From the NCBI GenBank assembly GCA_013607635.1, contig VCAY01000004.1, positions 1-57,332 of the forward strand: a DNA stretch of 57,332 nt, read 5' to 3'. The first letter of the stretch is position 1, and each line of letters starts with the position of its first letter. Shown here one piece after another: positions 16,623 through 26,021 of this stretch. Made by a program: the position numbers and the translations under genes. Origin of the DNA: Campylobacterota bacterium. Lineage in GTDB: Bacteria; Campylobacterota; Campylobacteria; Campylobacterales; Sulfurimonadaceae. A model generated the notes under the pieces. That model saw only the letters and a list, made by a program, of their open reading frames with translations, did not search any database and was not told where the DNA came from.

Positions 16623-17589
16623 AAGCTCCTGTGATGACAGTGCGATTGCTATCACCGAGATAGCAACGAAAAAACTGCTCTTTCATAAAAAGATCTCTCA
16701 GGAGATTGAGCATAGTGTGTATGGGGGTGTGGTGCCAGAGCTTGCCGCACGGCTTCATGCCAAGGCACTGCCAAAGATTTTAGAGCAGTGCAAGCCCTAT
16801 TTTGACAAGCTCAAAGCGATAGCTGTCACCTCTTCACCGGGTTTGGCTGTAACACTTGTAGAGGGTGTAACGATGGCAAAAGCGATCGCGTTGGCACTCA
16901 ATATCCCACTTATTGGGGTGAATCACCTTGTGGGGCATATCTACTCTTTGTTTATAGAAAAAGAAACACAGTTTCCGTTGACGGTTTTGCTTGTCTCAGG
17001 TGGGCATACACAGGTGATGGAAGTAGAGAGTTTGGAGAATATCAAAACAGTTGCCAAGAGTATGGATGACAGTTTTGGTGAGAGTTTTGACAAAGTAGCC
17101 AAGATGATGGGGCTGGGGTATCCCGGAGGACCACTCATCCAAGAACTTGCCAAAGATGGTGACAGGCTCAAGTACAACTTCACCGTACCGCTACATCAAT
17201 CCCCAAAGATCGCTTTTAGCTATTCTGGGCTTAAAAATGCGGTGCGGTTGGCTGTTGAGGCTGCTGGAGATGATAAAGAGGAGTACAAACATATCGCCGC
17301 ATCGTTTGAGCATATCGCGACCAAACATCTTACGATGAAGCTCAAAAAATATTTTAAAACAAACCCACCAAAGCATTTTGCTATTGTAGGGGGAGCGAGT
17401 GCCAATCTTTATCTAAGAGCACAGATAGAGCAACTTTTGGATCCATACAAAGCTGAACTGCTTTTGAGTGAATTGCAATACTGCTCTGACAATGCAGCGA
17501 TGATAGGGCGAGTTGCCATTGAGATGTATGAGCAAAAAAATTTTAGCACTTTAGATGAACTGAATGTTGTTCCCAAAAGCACTCCTTAA
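16606..17589 (+). CDS. tsaD: tRNA N6-adenosine threonylcarbamoyltransferase
   Basis: TsaD transfers threonylcarbamoyl to A37 of ANN-decoding tRNAs. I choose the ATG at 16606 because it gives the family start [16 protein letters not shown] (327 residues); a start at 16588 would add six residues. Iron ligands H107 and H111 lie in NHLVGHIYS, and SGGHTQV follows near 132. The nucleotide-binding [11 protein letters not shown] and the C-terminal CSDNAAMIG are present. The first 17 bases overlap the end of the R-M gene, in which the ribosome-binding site must also lie. Confidence 0.93.
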   Translation: MILSIESSCDDSAIAITEIATKKLLFHKKISQEIEHSVYGGVVPELAARLHAKALPKILEQCKPYFDKLKAIAVTSSPGLAVTLVEGVTMAKAIALALNIPLIGVNHLVGHIYSLFIEKETQFPLTVLLVSGGHTQVMEVESLENIKTVAKSMDDSFGESFDKVAKMMGLGYPGGPLIQELAKDGDRLKYNFTVPLHQSPKIAFSYSGLKNAVRLAVEAAGDDKEEYKHIAASFEHIATKHLTMKLKKYFKTNPPKHFAIVGGASANLYLRAQIEQLLDPYKAELLLSELQYCSDNAAMIGRVAIEMYEQKNFSTLDELNVVPKSTP

Positions 17590-17707
17590 ATGTTTCTTAG
17601 TCAAAAATACTCTCTTTTTAAATAAGAGTAAAATTATCCTCTTTCAAATATACTTCTCGCATCAAAACACAAATGGGTGTTAAAAACAAAACTAAAAGGA
17701 GCCACAA
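17590..17707 (+). promoter_or_regulatory. Intergenic region with tpx promoter
   Basis: The gap holds a small inverted repeat, TACTCT at 17608-17613 and AGAGTA at 17625-17630, running into TAAAAT at 17629-17634, a possible -10 box. An AAAAGGAG Shine-Dalgarno lies just before the tpx ATG. No match to a PerR or Fur box was seen. The inverted repeat could be a weak tsaD terminator or an operator. Confidence 0.35.
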
Positions 17708-18217
17708 ATGGCAACAACAAAATTAAAAGGTAACACAGTTAACCTAGCGGGTAACGAAGTAAATGTTGGAGATAAAGCTCCAGAAGTAACAGTTGTAAAC
17801 TCTGATGGTTTAGCTGATAAAGTAGTTGGTGGTGCTCAAGGTAAAACACAACTTATCGTTGTAGTTCCATCTTTGGATACTCCGGTATGTGCTACTGAGA
17901 CGCGTCAGTTCAACGCAAAAGCTGCTGAGCTTGATGGTGTTGATGTAACTGTTGTATCTATGGATCTTCCATTTGCTGCTGGAAGATTTTGTTCAACTGA
18001 AGGTATTGAAAGCCTTACTGTTGCATCTGACTTTAGAAACAAAGATTTCGCAAATGCTTACGGTGTTTTAATTGCTGATGGTGCACTTGCCGGTGTAACT
18101 TGTCGTGCAATCTTCGTAGTAGATGCAAACGGAGTAGTAACTTACAAAGAGATCGTTCCAGAGATCACTGAAGAGCCTAACTACGATGCTGCTTTAGAAG
18201 CTGCTAAAGCAGCATAA
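17708..18217 (+). CDS. tpx: Thiol peroxidase (atypical 2-Cys peroxiredoxin)
   Basis: The 169-residue protein reduces hydrogen peroxide and organic peroxides using thioredoxin. The peroxidatic cysteine is C61 in PSLDTPVCATETRQF and the resolving cysteine C95 in AGRFCSTEGI, the normal Tpx arrangement. Length is typical. Codon use is noticeably biased to a few codons, as expected for a highly expressed gene. It has a strong ribosome-binding site and its own terminator, so it is a single-gene transcript. Confidence 0.96.
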   Translation: MATTKLKGNTVNLAGNEVNVGDKAPEVTVVNSDGLADKVVGGAQGKTQLIVVVPSLDTPVCATETRQFNAKAAELDGVDVTVVSMDLPFAAGRFCSTEGIESLTVASDFRNKDFANAYGVLIADGALAGVTCRAIFVVDANGVVTYKEIVPEITEEPNYDAALEAAKAA

Positions 18218-18251
18218 TCTCTAGCTATAGATAGAAAAATTTCCTCCTCCC

Positions 18252-18282
18252 AGGGCTTTACTTCGGTAAAGCCCTTTTTTAT
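18252..18282 (+). terminator. Rho-independent terminator of tpx
   Basis: AGGGCTTTAC (18252-18261), a TTCG tetraloop and GTAAAGCCCT (18266-18275) form a perfect 10-pair hairpin followed by a run of T. It lies 34 bases after the tpx stop. It is the clearest intrinsic terminator in the window. Confidence 0.9.
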
Positions 18283-18331
18283 TTCCACTAAATTTCGTTA
18301 TAATTTCCCAATTTGAAAAAAAAGGTTGAAT

Positions 18332-19102
18332 ATGAAAAAAATTGTATATGCCTGTGCGGCTATGGTTGCAGCGGTAAGTATTGCTAGTGCAGATTTTACA
18401 AGGCTTGAGCTTGGTGGTGGTATTTGGCAACAAACACCTACAGGGTTTGCCAAGAGAAGTGATGGTGATGGTGCTTTGAAGCTTAATGGTACCTATACGT
18501 CGAGTGAAAAGAAGTCGGATGAGACTTATTTTTGGATCAATTTTAAACATCCGCTCCCACTTATCCCAAATCTTAGAGCTGAGTATGTGACGATCGGTGA
18601 TGAAGGGTCTACAAAAGGGGGAGGAAGCGTTGGAGGTATTAATATTCCAGTAGGTGCTAATGCATCAACAAAAATCGATACAAAACAGTACGATGTTATT
18701 CCATATTACAATCTTTTAGACAACACTTTTTGGTTGACGCTTGATCTTGGGATTGATGTGAAGCTCATTGAGACAACAGTAGATGTCAGCCCAGTGACTG
18801 GTTTTAGAGGGTATAGCTCTTCACAGAGTGCTGTTATCCCTTTGGTTTATCTACGAACAAGGGTGCAAATTCCAACAACAGACCTAGGTGTTGAAGCTGA
18901 TGCTAAAGCGATCACATATAATGGCAATACCGTGTATGATGTAAGAGTAAAAATAGATTACACATTGGAGTTTGTGCCTGTTGTGCAGCCGGCTATTGAA
19001 GTGGGTTATCGTATGCAAAAACTTAAAATAGATGATGGAACAAAAGCGCAAGTCGATTTAGACTACAAAGGGGTGTATGCTGGTTTGATGCTTCGTTTCT
19101 AA
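18332..19102 (+). CDS. Outer-membrane beta-barrel protein (TIGR04219-like)
   Basis: The protein (256 residues from the ATG at 18332; a TTG at 18326 would add two) starts with a signal peptide MKKIVYACAAMVAAVSIASA. The mature part has alternating polar and hydrophobic strands, and ends with YKGVYAGLMLRF, with a terminal Phe typical of outer-membrane barrels. It resembles the TIGR04219 family of Campylobacterota and other Proteobacteria, function unknown. GGTTGA upstream is a weak ribosome-binding site. It converges on murB. Confidence 0.75.
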   Translation: MKKIVYACAAMVAAVSIASADFTRLELGGGIWQQTPTGFAKRSDGDGALKLNGTYTSSEKKSDETYFWINFKHPLPLIPNLRAEYVTIGDEGSTKGGGSVGGINIPVGANASTKIDTKQYDVIPYYNLLDNTFWLTLDLGIDVKLIETTVDVSPVTGFRGYSSSQSAVIPLVYLRTRVQIPTTDLGVEADAKAITYNGNTVYDVRVKIDYTLEFVPVVQPAIEVGYRMQKLKIDDGTKAQVDLDYKGVYAGLMLRF

Positions 19103-19107
19103 AAGTA

Positions 19108-19129
19108 GATGTAACGAAGCTGTTACATC
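19108..19129. terminator. Hairpin between the convergent omp and murB genes
   Basis: GATGTAAC at 19108-19115 pairs with GTTACATC at 19122-19129 around a 6-base loop. The murB stop codon lies inside one arm. On the minus strand the hairpin is followed by TACTTTT, a weak U-tract, and on the plus strand by no T run. It may end murB transcription and stall the other side. Confidence 0.5.
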
Positions 19130-19923
19130 CAATGGGGGTAGGCTTTATCGAGAATGATGATCTCAAGCTCAAGTGTTACCCCAAACTCCTGTACCACTCT
19201 TGTTTTTGCCTCTTCAATGAGCGCTATCGCATCTTCAAACACTCCATCACCATAGTTGACTAAAAAATTTGCGTGTTTTTCACTAAACGCCATAGCGCCT
19301 ACTTGTTTACCTTTAAGACCTACTGCTTCGATCAGTCTGCCGGCGTAGTCGTTGGGTGGGTTTTTAAAGCAACTGCCCGCACTTGGTGTGCTTGGCTGGT
19401 TGGAGCGCATCTTTTGAAACATCGCTACTTTTTGTAAATCGTAGCCATACTCTAGCGAAAATGATGCTTCAAGGATCGGCTCTTTGATGTTGGTTTGACG
19501 GTACCCATACTCAATTTGCTCTTTTTTGTATGTGCCACTTAGCAGTGTAAGATCGATTAGACTATGAAAGATCTCATACTCTTTAAGCCCTGCATTCATA
19601 TAAACAAGCCCACCAAGTTTTCCCGGAAGATGGGAGAGAAATTCAAAGTTTGCGATGTTATGTTTTTTGCAAAACGAGACAATTTTTCCCGATGGTGTTG
19701 CACCACCGATAATCAGCTTGTTATCTTTTATTTTGATATAGTCATACTCTTTATCAAGTGTGATGAGCGGTGGTGGGTTATTGCCTATGAGGATGTTGTT
19801 GCAAGACCCAATAAGGTAGTAACCATCAATATTTTGTACACTACGATCTAGCAAGGCAACATCAAAAACTCCACCCATCTTAAAAGAGGAGTATTTGGAA
19901 AAATCTATCTTTTTATAGCGCAT
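19123..19923 (-). CDS. murB: UDP-N-acetylenolpyruvoylglucosamine reductase
   Basis: The 266-residue flavoenzyme makes UDP-N-acetylmuramate with NADPH in peptidoglycan synthesis. The FAD-binding region includes SSFKMGGVFDVAL at the start and LPGKLGGLVYMNAG near residue 104. The catalytic serine segment is SAGSCFKNP near residue 180, followed by AVGLKGKQVGAMAFSEKHA. The length fits the shorter type of MurB found in Campylobacterota. It directly abuts fliQ, with one shared base at the junction. Confidence 0.92.
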   Translation of the reverse strand: MRYKKIDFSKYSSFKMGGVFDVALLDRSVQNIDGYYLIGSCNNILIGNNPPPLITLDKEYDYIKIKDNKLIIGGATPSGKIVSFCKKHNIANFEFLSHLPGKLGGLVYMNAGLKEYEIFHSLIDLTLLSGTYKKEQIEYGYRQTNIKEPILEASFSLEYGYDLQKVAMFQKMRSNQPSTPSAGSCFKNPPNDYAGRLIEAVGLKGKQVGAMAFSEKHANFLVNYGDGVFEDAIALIEEAKTRVVQEFGVTLELEIIILDKAYPHWM

Positions 19924-20189
19924 TATTGTACAAACGAGGGGATGAGCGCAAAGACATCTAAAGCAAAATTTTTCATCTCATTAATCATCCAAGGCATTGC
20001 AAGGACAATAACAGCCACAACACCAAGAATTTTAGGGATAAAAGAGAGGGTCATCTCGTTGATCTGTGTTGTAGCTTGAAAGATCGATACCGCAAGACCC
20101 AAAAACATACCGACAAGTAGTCCCGGAAGTGCGAGGTAGAGTGCTATTTTAAATGTTTCAACACCAAGTGCTACAAGTTTTGCTTCCAT
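19923..20189 (-). CDS. fliQ: Flagellar export apparatus protein FliQ
   Basis: This 88-residue inner-membrane protein has the two long hydrophobic helices of FliQ, residues about 12-38 and 47-67, and the family motif PGLLVGMFLGLAVSIFQATT. FliQ is part of the FliPQR export gate of the flagellar type III secretion system. It is of normal length. Its gene lies between mqnD and murB in a tight minus-strand run; murB-fliQ adjacency is also what I recall in Campylobacter. Confidence 0.95.
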   Translation of the reverse strand: MEAKLVALGVETFKIALYLALPGLLVGMFLGLAVSIFQATTQINEMTLSFIPKILGVVAVIVLAMPWMINEMKNFALDVFALIPSFVQ

Positions 20190-21053
20190 CTATGAAAACC
20201 TCAGTTGCTCATACTCTGTTGGGATGAGATAATCTTTCACTTTTATAAGTTTATCATAAAAACCATACTCATAGCCAATCTCATAGAGTTTATCGATCGC
20301 TTCGTACTGAAGCTCACTCAAAGAAACACTCTCGTCATTGGCATAAAGTTCGAGATACTTATCAAGCGTAGCTGCATCAATACGTACAAGATCGCGCTCA
20401 AGCAGCATCTTTGAAAGCCTCTCTTTATGCTTTCTGGCAACATTAACCGCTTTTGTAAGGGTTTTTTCATACTCGATCGCTTTGGTTAGTGGGATCGAGC
20501 GGCGGATCGCCATACCACCAAGTGGCAGTGGCAACTCACCACCGCTAAGCTCACACCAGATATCCCATATCTCCCGCTCAACCTCCAGCTCATCATTGTA
20601 GGTAAGGATCGATTCATGAATAAGCACACCCGCATCAACCACGCCGCTAAGAACTGCATCTTCTATCTCCAAAAAATTCATGTAGGTGATGCGTGCATCG
20701 GGGTAGGCGATGCGAAAAAGCATCGCATTGGTAGTGTGTTTGCCGCTGAGAGCTACTTTAAAATTGCGTTTGAGTTTCATACCTTTTTTTTTGATAACTT
20801 TAGGACCATACCCCTGTCCAAAACTCACGGCAGTGCGAAGTGGGGCGTATTCGTTAGAAATGTGGGGATAGAGTGCGAAGCTGATTGCTACAATGTCGTA
20901 GATGCCGTTTAAAGCATCCTCATTAAGTGTCTGGATATCTTTGGCGATGTTATCAAAGGTGACACCTTGCATATCGACCCAGCCAAATTTGATGGCGTAG
21001 TACATAAAGATATCATCAGCATCGGGTGAATGAGCAATGAGTGTTTTTTTCAT
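20190..21053 (-). CDS. mqnD: 1,4-dihydroxy-6-naphthoate synthase (menaquinone, futalosine pathway)
   Basis: The 287-residue protein begins with LIAHSPDADDIFMYYAIKFG, the MqnD signature region, and has AVSFGQGYGPKVI near residue 80 and VDAGVLIHESILTY near residue 140. The fold is that of periplasmic binding proteins, but there is no signal peptide, as expected for this cytoplasmic lyase acting on cyclic dehypoxanthinyl futalosine. It feeds the menaquinone pool that the complex I encoded in this window would use. It abuts fliQ directly. Confidence 0.88.
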   Translation of the reverse strand: MKKTLIAHSPDADDIFMYYAIKFGWVDMQGVTFDNIAKDIQTLNEDALNGIYDIVAISFALYPHISNEYAPLRTAVSFGQGYGPKVIKKKGMKLKRNFKVALSGKHTTNAMLFRIAYPDARITYMNFLEIEDAVLSGVVDAGVLIHESILTYNDELEVEREIWDIWCELSGGELPLPLGGMAIRRSIPLTKAIEYEKTLTKAVNVARKHKERLSKMLLERDLVRIDAATLDKYLELYANDESVSLSELQYEAIDKLYEIGYEYGFYDKLIKVKDYLIPTEYEQLRFS

Positions 21054-21235
21054 AAGAGTGATTGTAGCTCATCTTTGCATAAAAATTGCTTTGAAGTAGA
21101 AAAATAATGCTCAATTTTACTTTGCAGTACGATCTGTGCAAGTTGCGCTCCCACTTAAAAGTTCAGAGGGTTTTTAGAGGTGCCCTTAAATGAAATTAAT
21201 TTTAAATAAAGAAGAAATGAATTATAATCTTCTCT
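21054..21235. promoter_or_regulatory. Divergent promoter region; probable leaderless start of the AAA gene
   Basis: The 182-base gap separates mqnD (-) from the AAA gene (+). TATAAT at 21223-21228 ends only 7 bases before the ATG at 21236, so transcription would begin at or next to the start codon. There is no Shine-Dalgarno in those 7 bases. The rest is AT-rich with no other structure that I can support. Confidence 0.45.
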
Positions 21236-22531
21236 ATGAAAAAGAAAGAACAGCTAAAACAAATTATAAGGGATTTTCATCTTAGTAAAAACTTTGATGT
21301 AAAACCTAGAGATTTGCAGCCACCGCTAGATACTAAAAAGATCATTACTCTCATAGGTGTAAGAAGATCTGGAAAGAGTTCTATACTTTATGAAATGATC
21401 AATAAACTCTCAACTATTGTAGATAAAACTTCTATACTCTTTCTTAACTTTGAAGATGAGCGACTTGAGCTTAATGTTGATGAACTTGATCTTGTTTTAC
21501 AGGCTTTTTTTGAGCTTTACCCTGAAAAAGATTTGAAAAAATGCTACTTCTTTTTTGATGAGATTCAAAATATAACCGGTTGGGAAAAGTTTGTAAGACG
21601 GCTTTATGATACAGTGAGTAAAAACATCTACATAACGGGTTCAAATTCGAAACTTTTAAGCTCAGAGATAGCAACTTCACTTAGAGGCAGAACTCTCTCT
21701 TATGAGGTTTATCCACTCTCCTTTTCTGAGTACCTCGCATTTGAAGATATAGAGGTTGATCTCTACTCATCTAAATCTCTTGCATACATTAGAAATGCCG
21801 AAGCTAAATTTTTAAAAAATGGTGCATTTCCTGAGATACTTTTTTTAGAGCAACAGTATGCAAACCAAACGCTTCAAGAGTATTTTAACGTGCTTCTTTA
21901 TAGAGATCTTGCAGAGCGTTACAACATTACAAACACCATAGCACTCAAGTTTTTTCTCAAACGAATCATAGCTTCCACAACGAAACAGATCTCTATTAAT
22001 AAGATATACAATGAACTCAAGTCAAGTGGCATTAAGATAGGCAAAAACACTCTTTATGACTTTTTGGAGTATGTGCAAAATATCTACCTAGCTTTTACCC
22101 TTCAACGCTATGATAACTCTTTAGTAAACAAAGAGTTAGGGGAGAAAAAGATTTACACAGTAGATATAGGACTCAATAACGCAACAGAGTTTAGATTTTC
22201 TGACAATATAGGCAAATCGTTAGAAAATGCTGTTTTTTTAGAGCTCAAAAGAAGGGGTAAACAACTCTTTTACTACAGAGATACAGGCAGTGAGTGCGAC
22301 TTTATAGTTCAAGAGGGTAATGAGGTAGTTCAAGCTTTGCAGGTAACACATGATATGAGCAATGAAGAGACACGTAAACGTGAGATAAAAGGACTACTAA
22401 ATGTCTGTAGAAAACTCAACCTTTCTCATGGAAATATCATAACTTTTGATAGTGAAGATGAAATGGTAGAGCGTGGTGTGACAATTACTTCAATTCCTTT
22501 TTATAAGTGGGTGTTAACACAAAACTTATAA
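21236..22531 (+). CDS. AAA_14 / DUF4143 ATPase
   Basis: The 431-residue protein belongs to the widespread AAA_14-DUF4143 group. The Walker A is GVRRSGKSS (41-49), the Walker B CYFFFDEIQN lies near residue 103, and an arginine-containing ITGSNSKLLSSEIATSLRGR follows near 140. The C-terminal DUF4143 part has YTVDIGLNNA and a PD-(D/E)XK-like stretch FYYRDTGSECDFIVQEGNEV (about 355-374). The cellular role is not established; such genes are accessory and scattered. It lies between mqnD and recA and probably starts from a leaderless transcript. Confidence 0.8.
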   Translation: MKKKEQLKQIIRDFHLSKNFDVKPRDLQPPLDTKKIITLIGVRRSGKSSILYEMINKLSTIVDKTSILFLNFEDERLELNVDELDLVLQAFFELYPEKDLKKCYFFFDEIQNITGWEKFVRRLYDTVSKNIYITGSNSKLLSSEIATSLRGRTLSYEVYPLSFSEYLAFEDIEVDLYSSKSLAYIRNAEAKFLKNGAFPEILFLEQQYANQTLQEYFNVLLYRDLAERYNITNTIALKFFLKRIIASTTKQISINKIYNELKSSGIKIGKNTLYDFLEYVQNIYLAFTLQRYDNSLVNKELGEKKIYTVDIGLNNATEFRFSDNIGKSLENAVFLELKRRGKQLFYYRDTGSECDFIVQEGNEVVQALQVTHDMSNEETRKREIKGLLNVCRKLNLSHGNIITFDSEDEMVERGVTITSIPFYKWVLTQNL

Positions 22532-22612
22532 GAGATATAAATCTTAGATTCTTGTTTTTAGGTAAAAAATATTGCATTTTGTCATATTTATAAAAAAAAG
22601 GGAAAAATGGTA

Positions 22613-22618
22613 TATAAT
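22613..22618 (+). promoter_or_regulatory. -10 box of recA
   Basis: TATAAT at 22613-22618 lies 34 bases before the recA ATG, preceded by an A/T-rich tract with periodic T runs as is usual for Campylobacterota promoters. AAAAGTGAG just before the ATG is the probable ribosome-binding site. No LexA-type operator is visible, in keeping with the lack of LexA in this phylum. Confidence 0.55.
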
Positions 22619-22651
22619 TCTCGCAACAAAATTACCAAAAGTGAGTAAAAG

Positions 22652-23698
22652 ATGGATGCAAATAAACAAAAGTCACTTGATCTTGCCATCAAACAGATAG
22701 ACAAAGCGTTTGGAAAAGGTGCATTGATGCGCCTAGGAGATAAGGAGATAGAGCCTGTTCAGGCGATTAGCACAGGTTCGCTTGGACTAGATCTAGCTCT
22801 TGGGATCAACGGTGTACCACAGGGCAGAGCTATTGAGGTTTATGGTCCTGAGAGTTCAGGTAAAACAACACTTGCACTGCAGATCACTGCTGAGTGTCAA
22901 AAAAAAGGTGGTGTTTGTGCCTTCATCGATGCGGAACATGCCCTTGATGTGATCTATGCGAAAAATCTTGGGGTTGATATTGACAACCTTTTGGTTTCAC
23001 AGCCCGATTATGGTGAGCAGGCACTCGATATTGTGGAGACGGTCGCAAGAAGTGGTGCGGTTGATTTGATTGTTGTGGATTCTGTTGCGGCACTGACCCC
23101 GAAAGTTGAGCTAGAGGGTGAGATGAATGATCAGCAAGTGGGTGTGCAAGCAAGATTGATGTCAAAAGCGCTTAGAAAACTAACATCGGTTTTAAATAAA
23201 ATGAACTGTACCGTGATTTTTATCAACCAGATCCGTATGAAGATCGGTATGATGGGGTATGGCTCACCTGAGACAACAACAGGTGGAAACGCTTTAAAGT
23301 TTTATGCATCGGTGCGTATTGATGTGCGTCGTATCGCTTCGCTAAAGCAGGGTGAGAGTCAGATCGGTAACCGTGTGAAAGCAAAAGTGATTAAAAACAA
23401 AGTAGCACCTCCATTTAGACAAGCGGAGTTTGATATCATGTTTGGAGAGGGGATCTCCAAAGAGGGCGAACTTGTTGATTATGGTGTAAAGCTTGATATT
23501 ATCGATAAAAGTGGCGCATGGTTTAGTTATGGTGAGACGAAGCTTGGTCAAGGGCGTGAAAATGTGAAGTTGAAATTCAAAGAAGAGCCTGAACTTGCGC
23601 GTGAGATCGAAGAGAAGATACGCGTAGCGATGGGGATGAACTCACTCATGACAATAGATACTTCGGAGATCGAAGAGGCGACACAAAACGACGAGTAG
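22652..23698 (+). CDS. recA: Recombinase RecA
   Basis: The 348-residue protein is full length. Walker [10 protein letters not shown] occupies residues 65-73, the Walker B-like [10 protein letters not shown] is near 140, and [20 protein letters not shown] around 193-212 covers loop L2. The acidic tail ([10 protein letters not shown]) is typical. RecA drives homologous strand exchange and repair. It is followed by eno after a 69-base gap with its own promoter-like sequences; recA-eno adjacency is conserved in Campylobacter as I recall it. Confidence 0.98.
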   Translation: MDANKQKSLDLAIKQIDKAFGKGALMRLGDKEIEPVQAISTGSLGLDLALGINGVPQGRAIEVYGPESSGKTTLALQITAECQKKGGVCAFIDAEHALDVIYAKNLGVDIDNLLVSQPDYGEQALDIVETVARSGAVDLIVVDSVAALTPKVELEGEMNDQQVGVQARLMSKALRKLTSVLNKMNCTVIFINQIRMKIGMMGYGSPETTTGGNALKFYASVRIDVRRIASLKQGESQIGNRVKAKVIKNKVAPPFRQAEFDIMFGEGISKEGELVDYGVKLDIIDKSGAWFSYGETKLGQGRENVKLKFKEEPELAREIEEKIRVAMGMNSLMTIDTSEIEEATQNDE

Positions 23699-23708
23699 CT
23701 GATGTAAA

Positions 23709-23737
23709 CTAGAATTTAACCAAAATTCGCTAGAATT
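23709..23737 (+). promoter_or_regulatory. Direct repeat CTAGAATT before eno
   Basis: CTAGAATT occurs at 23709-23716 and 23730-23737, exactly 21 bases apart, two turns of the helix. Each contains TAGAAT, which also resembles a -10 box. A TATATTATAAAAAGG stretch with the ribosome-binding site follows before the eno ATG at 23768. It may be a pair of overlapping promoters or a regulator site. Confidence 0.35.
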
Positions 23738-23755
23738 GCACAATTTATATTATAA

Positions 23756-25033
<1,278 letters not shown>

Positions 25034-25038
25034 AAGAT

Positions 25039-25320
25039 ATGATGGATAATAAAGAACTTTTTGAAGAGATAGACACTTCACAAAGTGTCACGCAGCGCTA
25101 TCTTGGGCTCTCTTTAAAAAAGTTTTTTATTCTTGTTGCCATAGTGGTTTCATTTGGGATCTATCTTGGGATGATCCTTTATGGAACCAACTCCCTCGAG
25201 GTACTTTTTAATCTACAAGAGTACGAAACATCCCTAAAAAGCGGAGTAAAAAGACTAAAAAAAGAGAACGCAGAGTTGCAACGTGAATATTTTGAGCTTA
25301 AAGAGATTTCCGCACAATGA
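25039..25320 (+). CDS. FtsB/DivIC-like septum protein
   Basis: The 93-residue protein has a short cytoplasmic N-terminus, one membrane helix at about residues 29-51, and a C-terminal coiled coil (VKRLKKENAELQREYFELKE). This is the layout of FtsB/DivIC division proteins, and the position after eno is where Campylobacter carries a similar gene. FtsB acts with FtsL and FtsQ to activate septal wall synthesis. Two adjacent ATG codons (25039, 25042) are possible starts. The function is inferred from architecture and place. Confidence 0.7.
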   Translation: MMDNKELFEEIDTSQSVTQRYLGLSLKKFFILVAIVVSFGIYLGMILYGTNSLEVLFNLQEYETSLKSGVKRLKKENAELQREYFELKEISAQ

Positions 25321-25360
25321 AATTGTGTTATAATGCTTTAAAAAATAGGTTATACTCATA

Positions 25361-26002
25361 ATGATTAGATTGTTGATAGTTCTTGCACTGTTTTGTTTTT
25401 ATGTTGATGCTCGAGAGAACCCGTTTTTTCCAGTCGTGCAAAAGGAGGTTGAGCTTACTAGCAATCAAGTGCAAACCCAGCCGCCTCTTAAGCAAGCAAG
25501 TATAAGCCTACCTTCCACTGCTAGGAGTATTGAGAGTGTAACGATTAGCTATAAAAATCTCGATGGTAGCATTCAAGAGAAAAAAGTTGATCTGCAAAAC
25601 AGTATAGATTGGCATTTGCCAATCTTCATATCGCAAAGCTATCTAAGAGATAGTGCAGAGAAAAAAATCTCAGCCAAATTGCACAAAAAAGCAAACACAA
25701 AATATAAAACTGTTGCCAAATTACCTTTTATTAGTTTTAAGGTGCAACAAAACAGGATCTTGCTTGTCACAAAAGATAAGATGTTGCGGTCGTTTCTTTT
25801 AGTAAGACCACACAGGATAGTGAGTGATTTTCAAAGAGAGACAGATATACGAAGTTATGTGAAAAAAATTCCCAAAGGGAGTGTAGCACAAGTGCGAGTT
25901 GGCACACACAAAGGCTACTACAGAGTAGTGATAGAGCTTGATGGCAGTTACCGATATACTTATAAGAAGATGAAAAATGGTTATCTTTTTACACTCTTAT
26001 AA
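25361..26002 (+). CDS. Periplasmic AMIN-domain protein
   Basis: The 213-residue protein begins with a signal peptide (MIRLLIVLALFCFYVDA). After a proline/glutamine-rich linker, the last 80 residues form an AMIN-like beta domain, with PFISFKVQQNRILLVTKDKM, RIVSDFQRETDI and VRVGTHKGYYRVVIELDG. AMIN domains bind peptidoglycan or target proteins to the envelope. It follows the FtsB-like gene, which fits a cell-envelope role; the exact function is unknown. Confidence 0.7.
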   Translation: MIRLLIVLALFCFYVDARENPFFPVVQKEVELTSNQVQTQPPLKQASISLPSTARSIESVTISYKNLDGSIQEKKVDLQNSIDWHLPIFISQSYLRDSAEKKISAKLHKKANTKYKTVAKLPFISFKVQQNRILLVTKDKMLRSFLLVRPHRIVSDFQRETDIRSYVKKIPKGSVAQVRVGTHKGYYRVVIELDGSYRYTYKKMKNGYLFTLL

Positions 26003-26021
26003 AATCGCAGAAAATGGGTAA

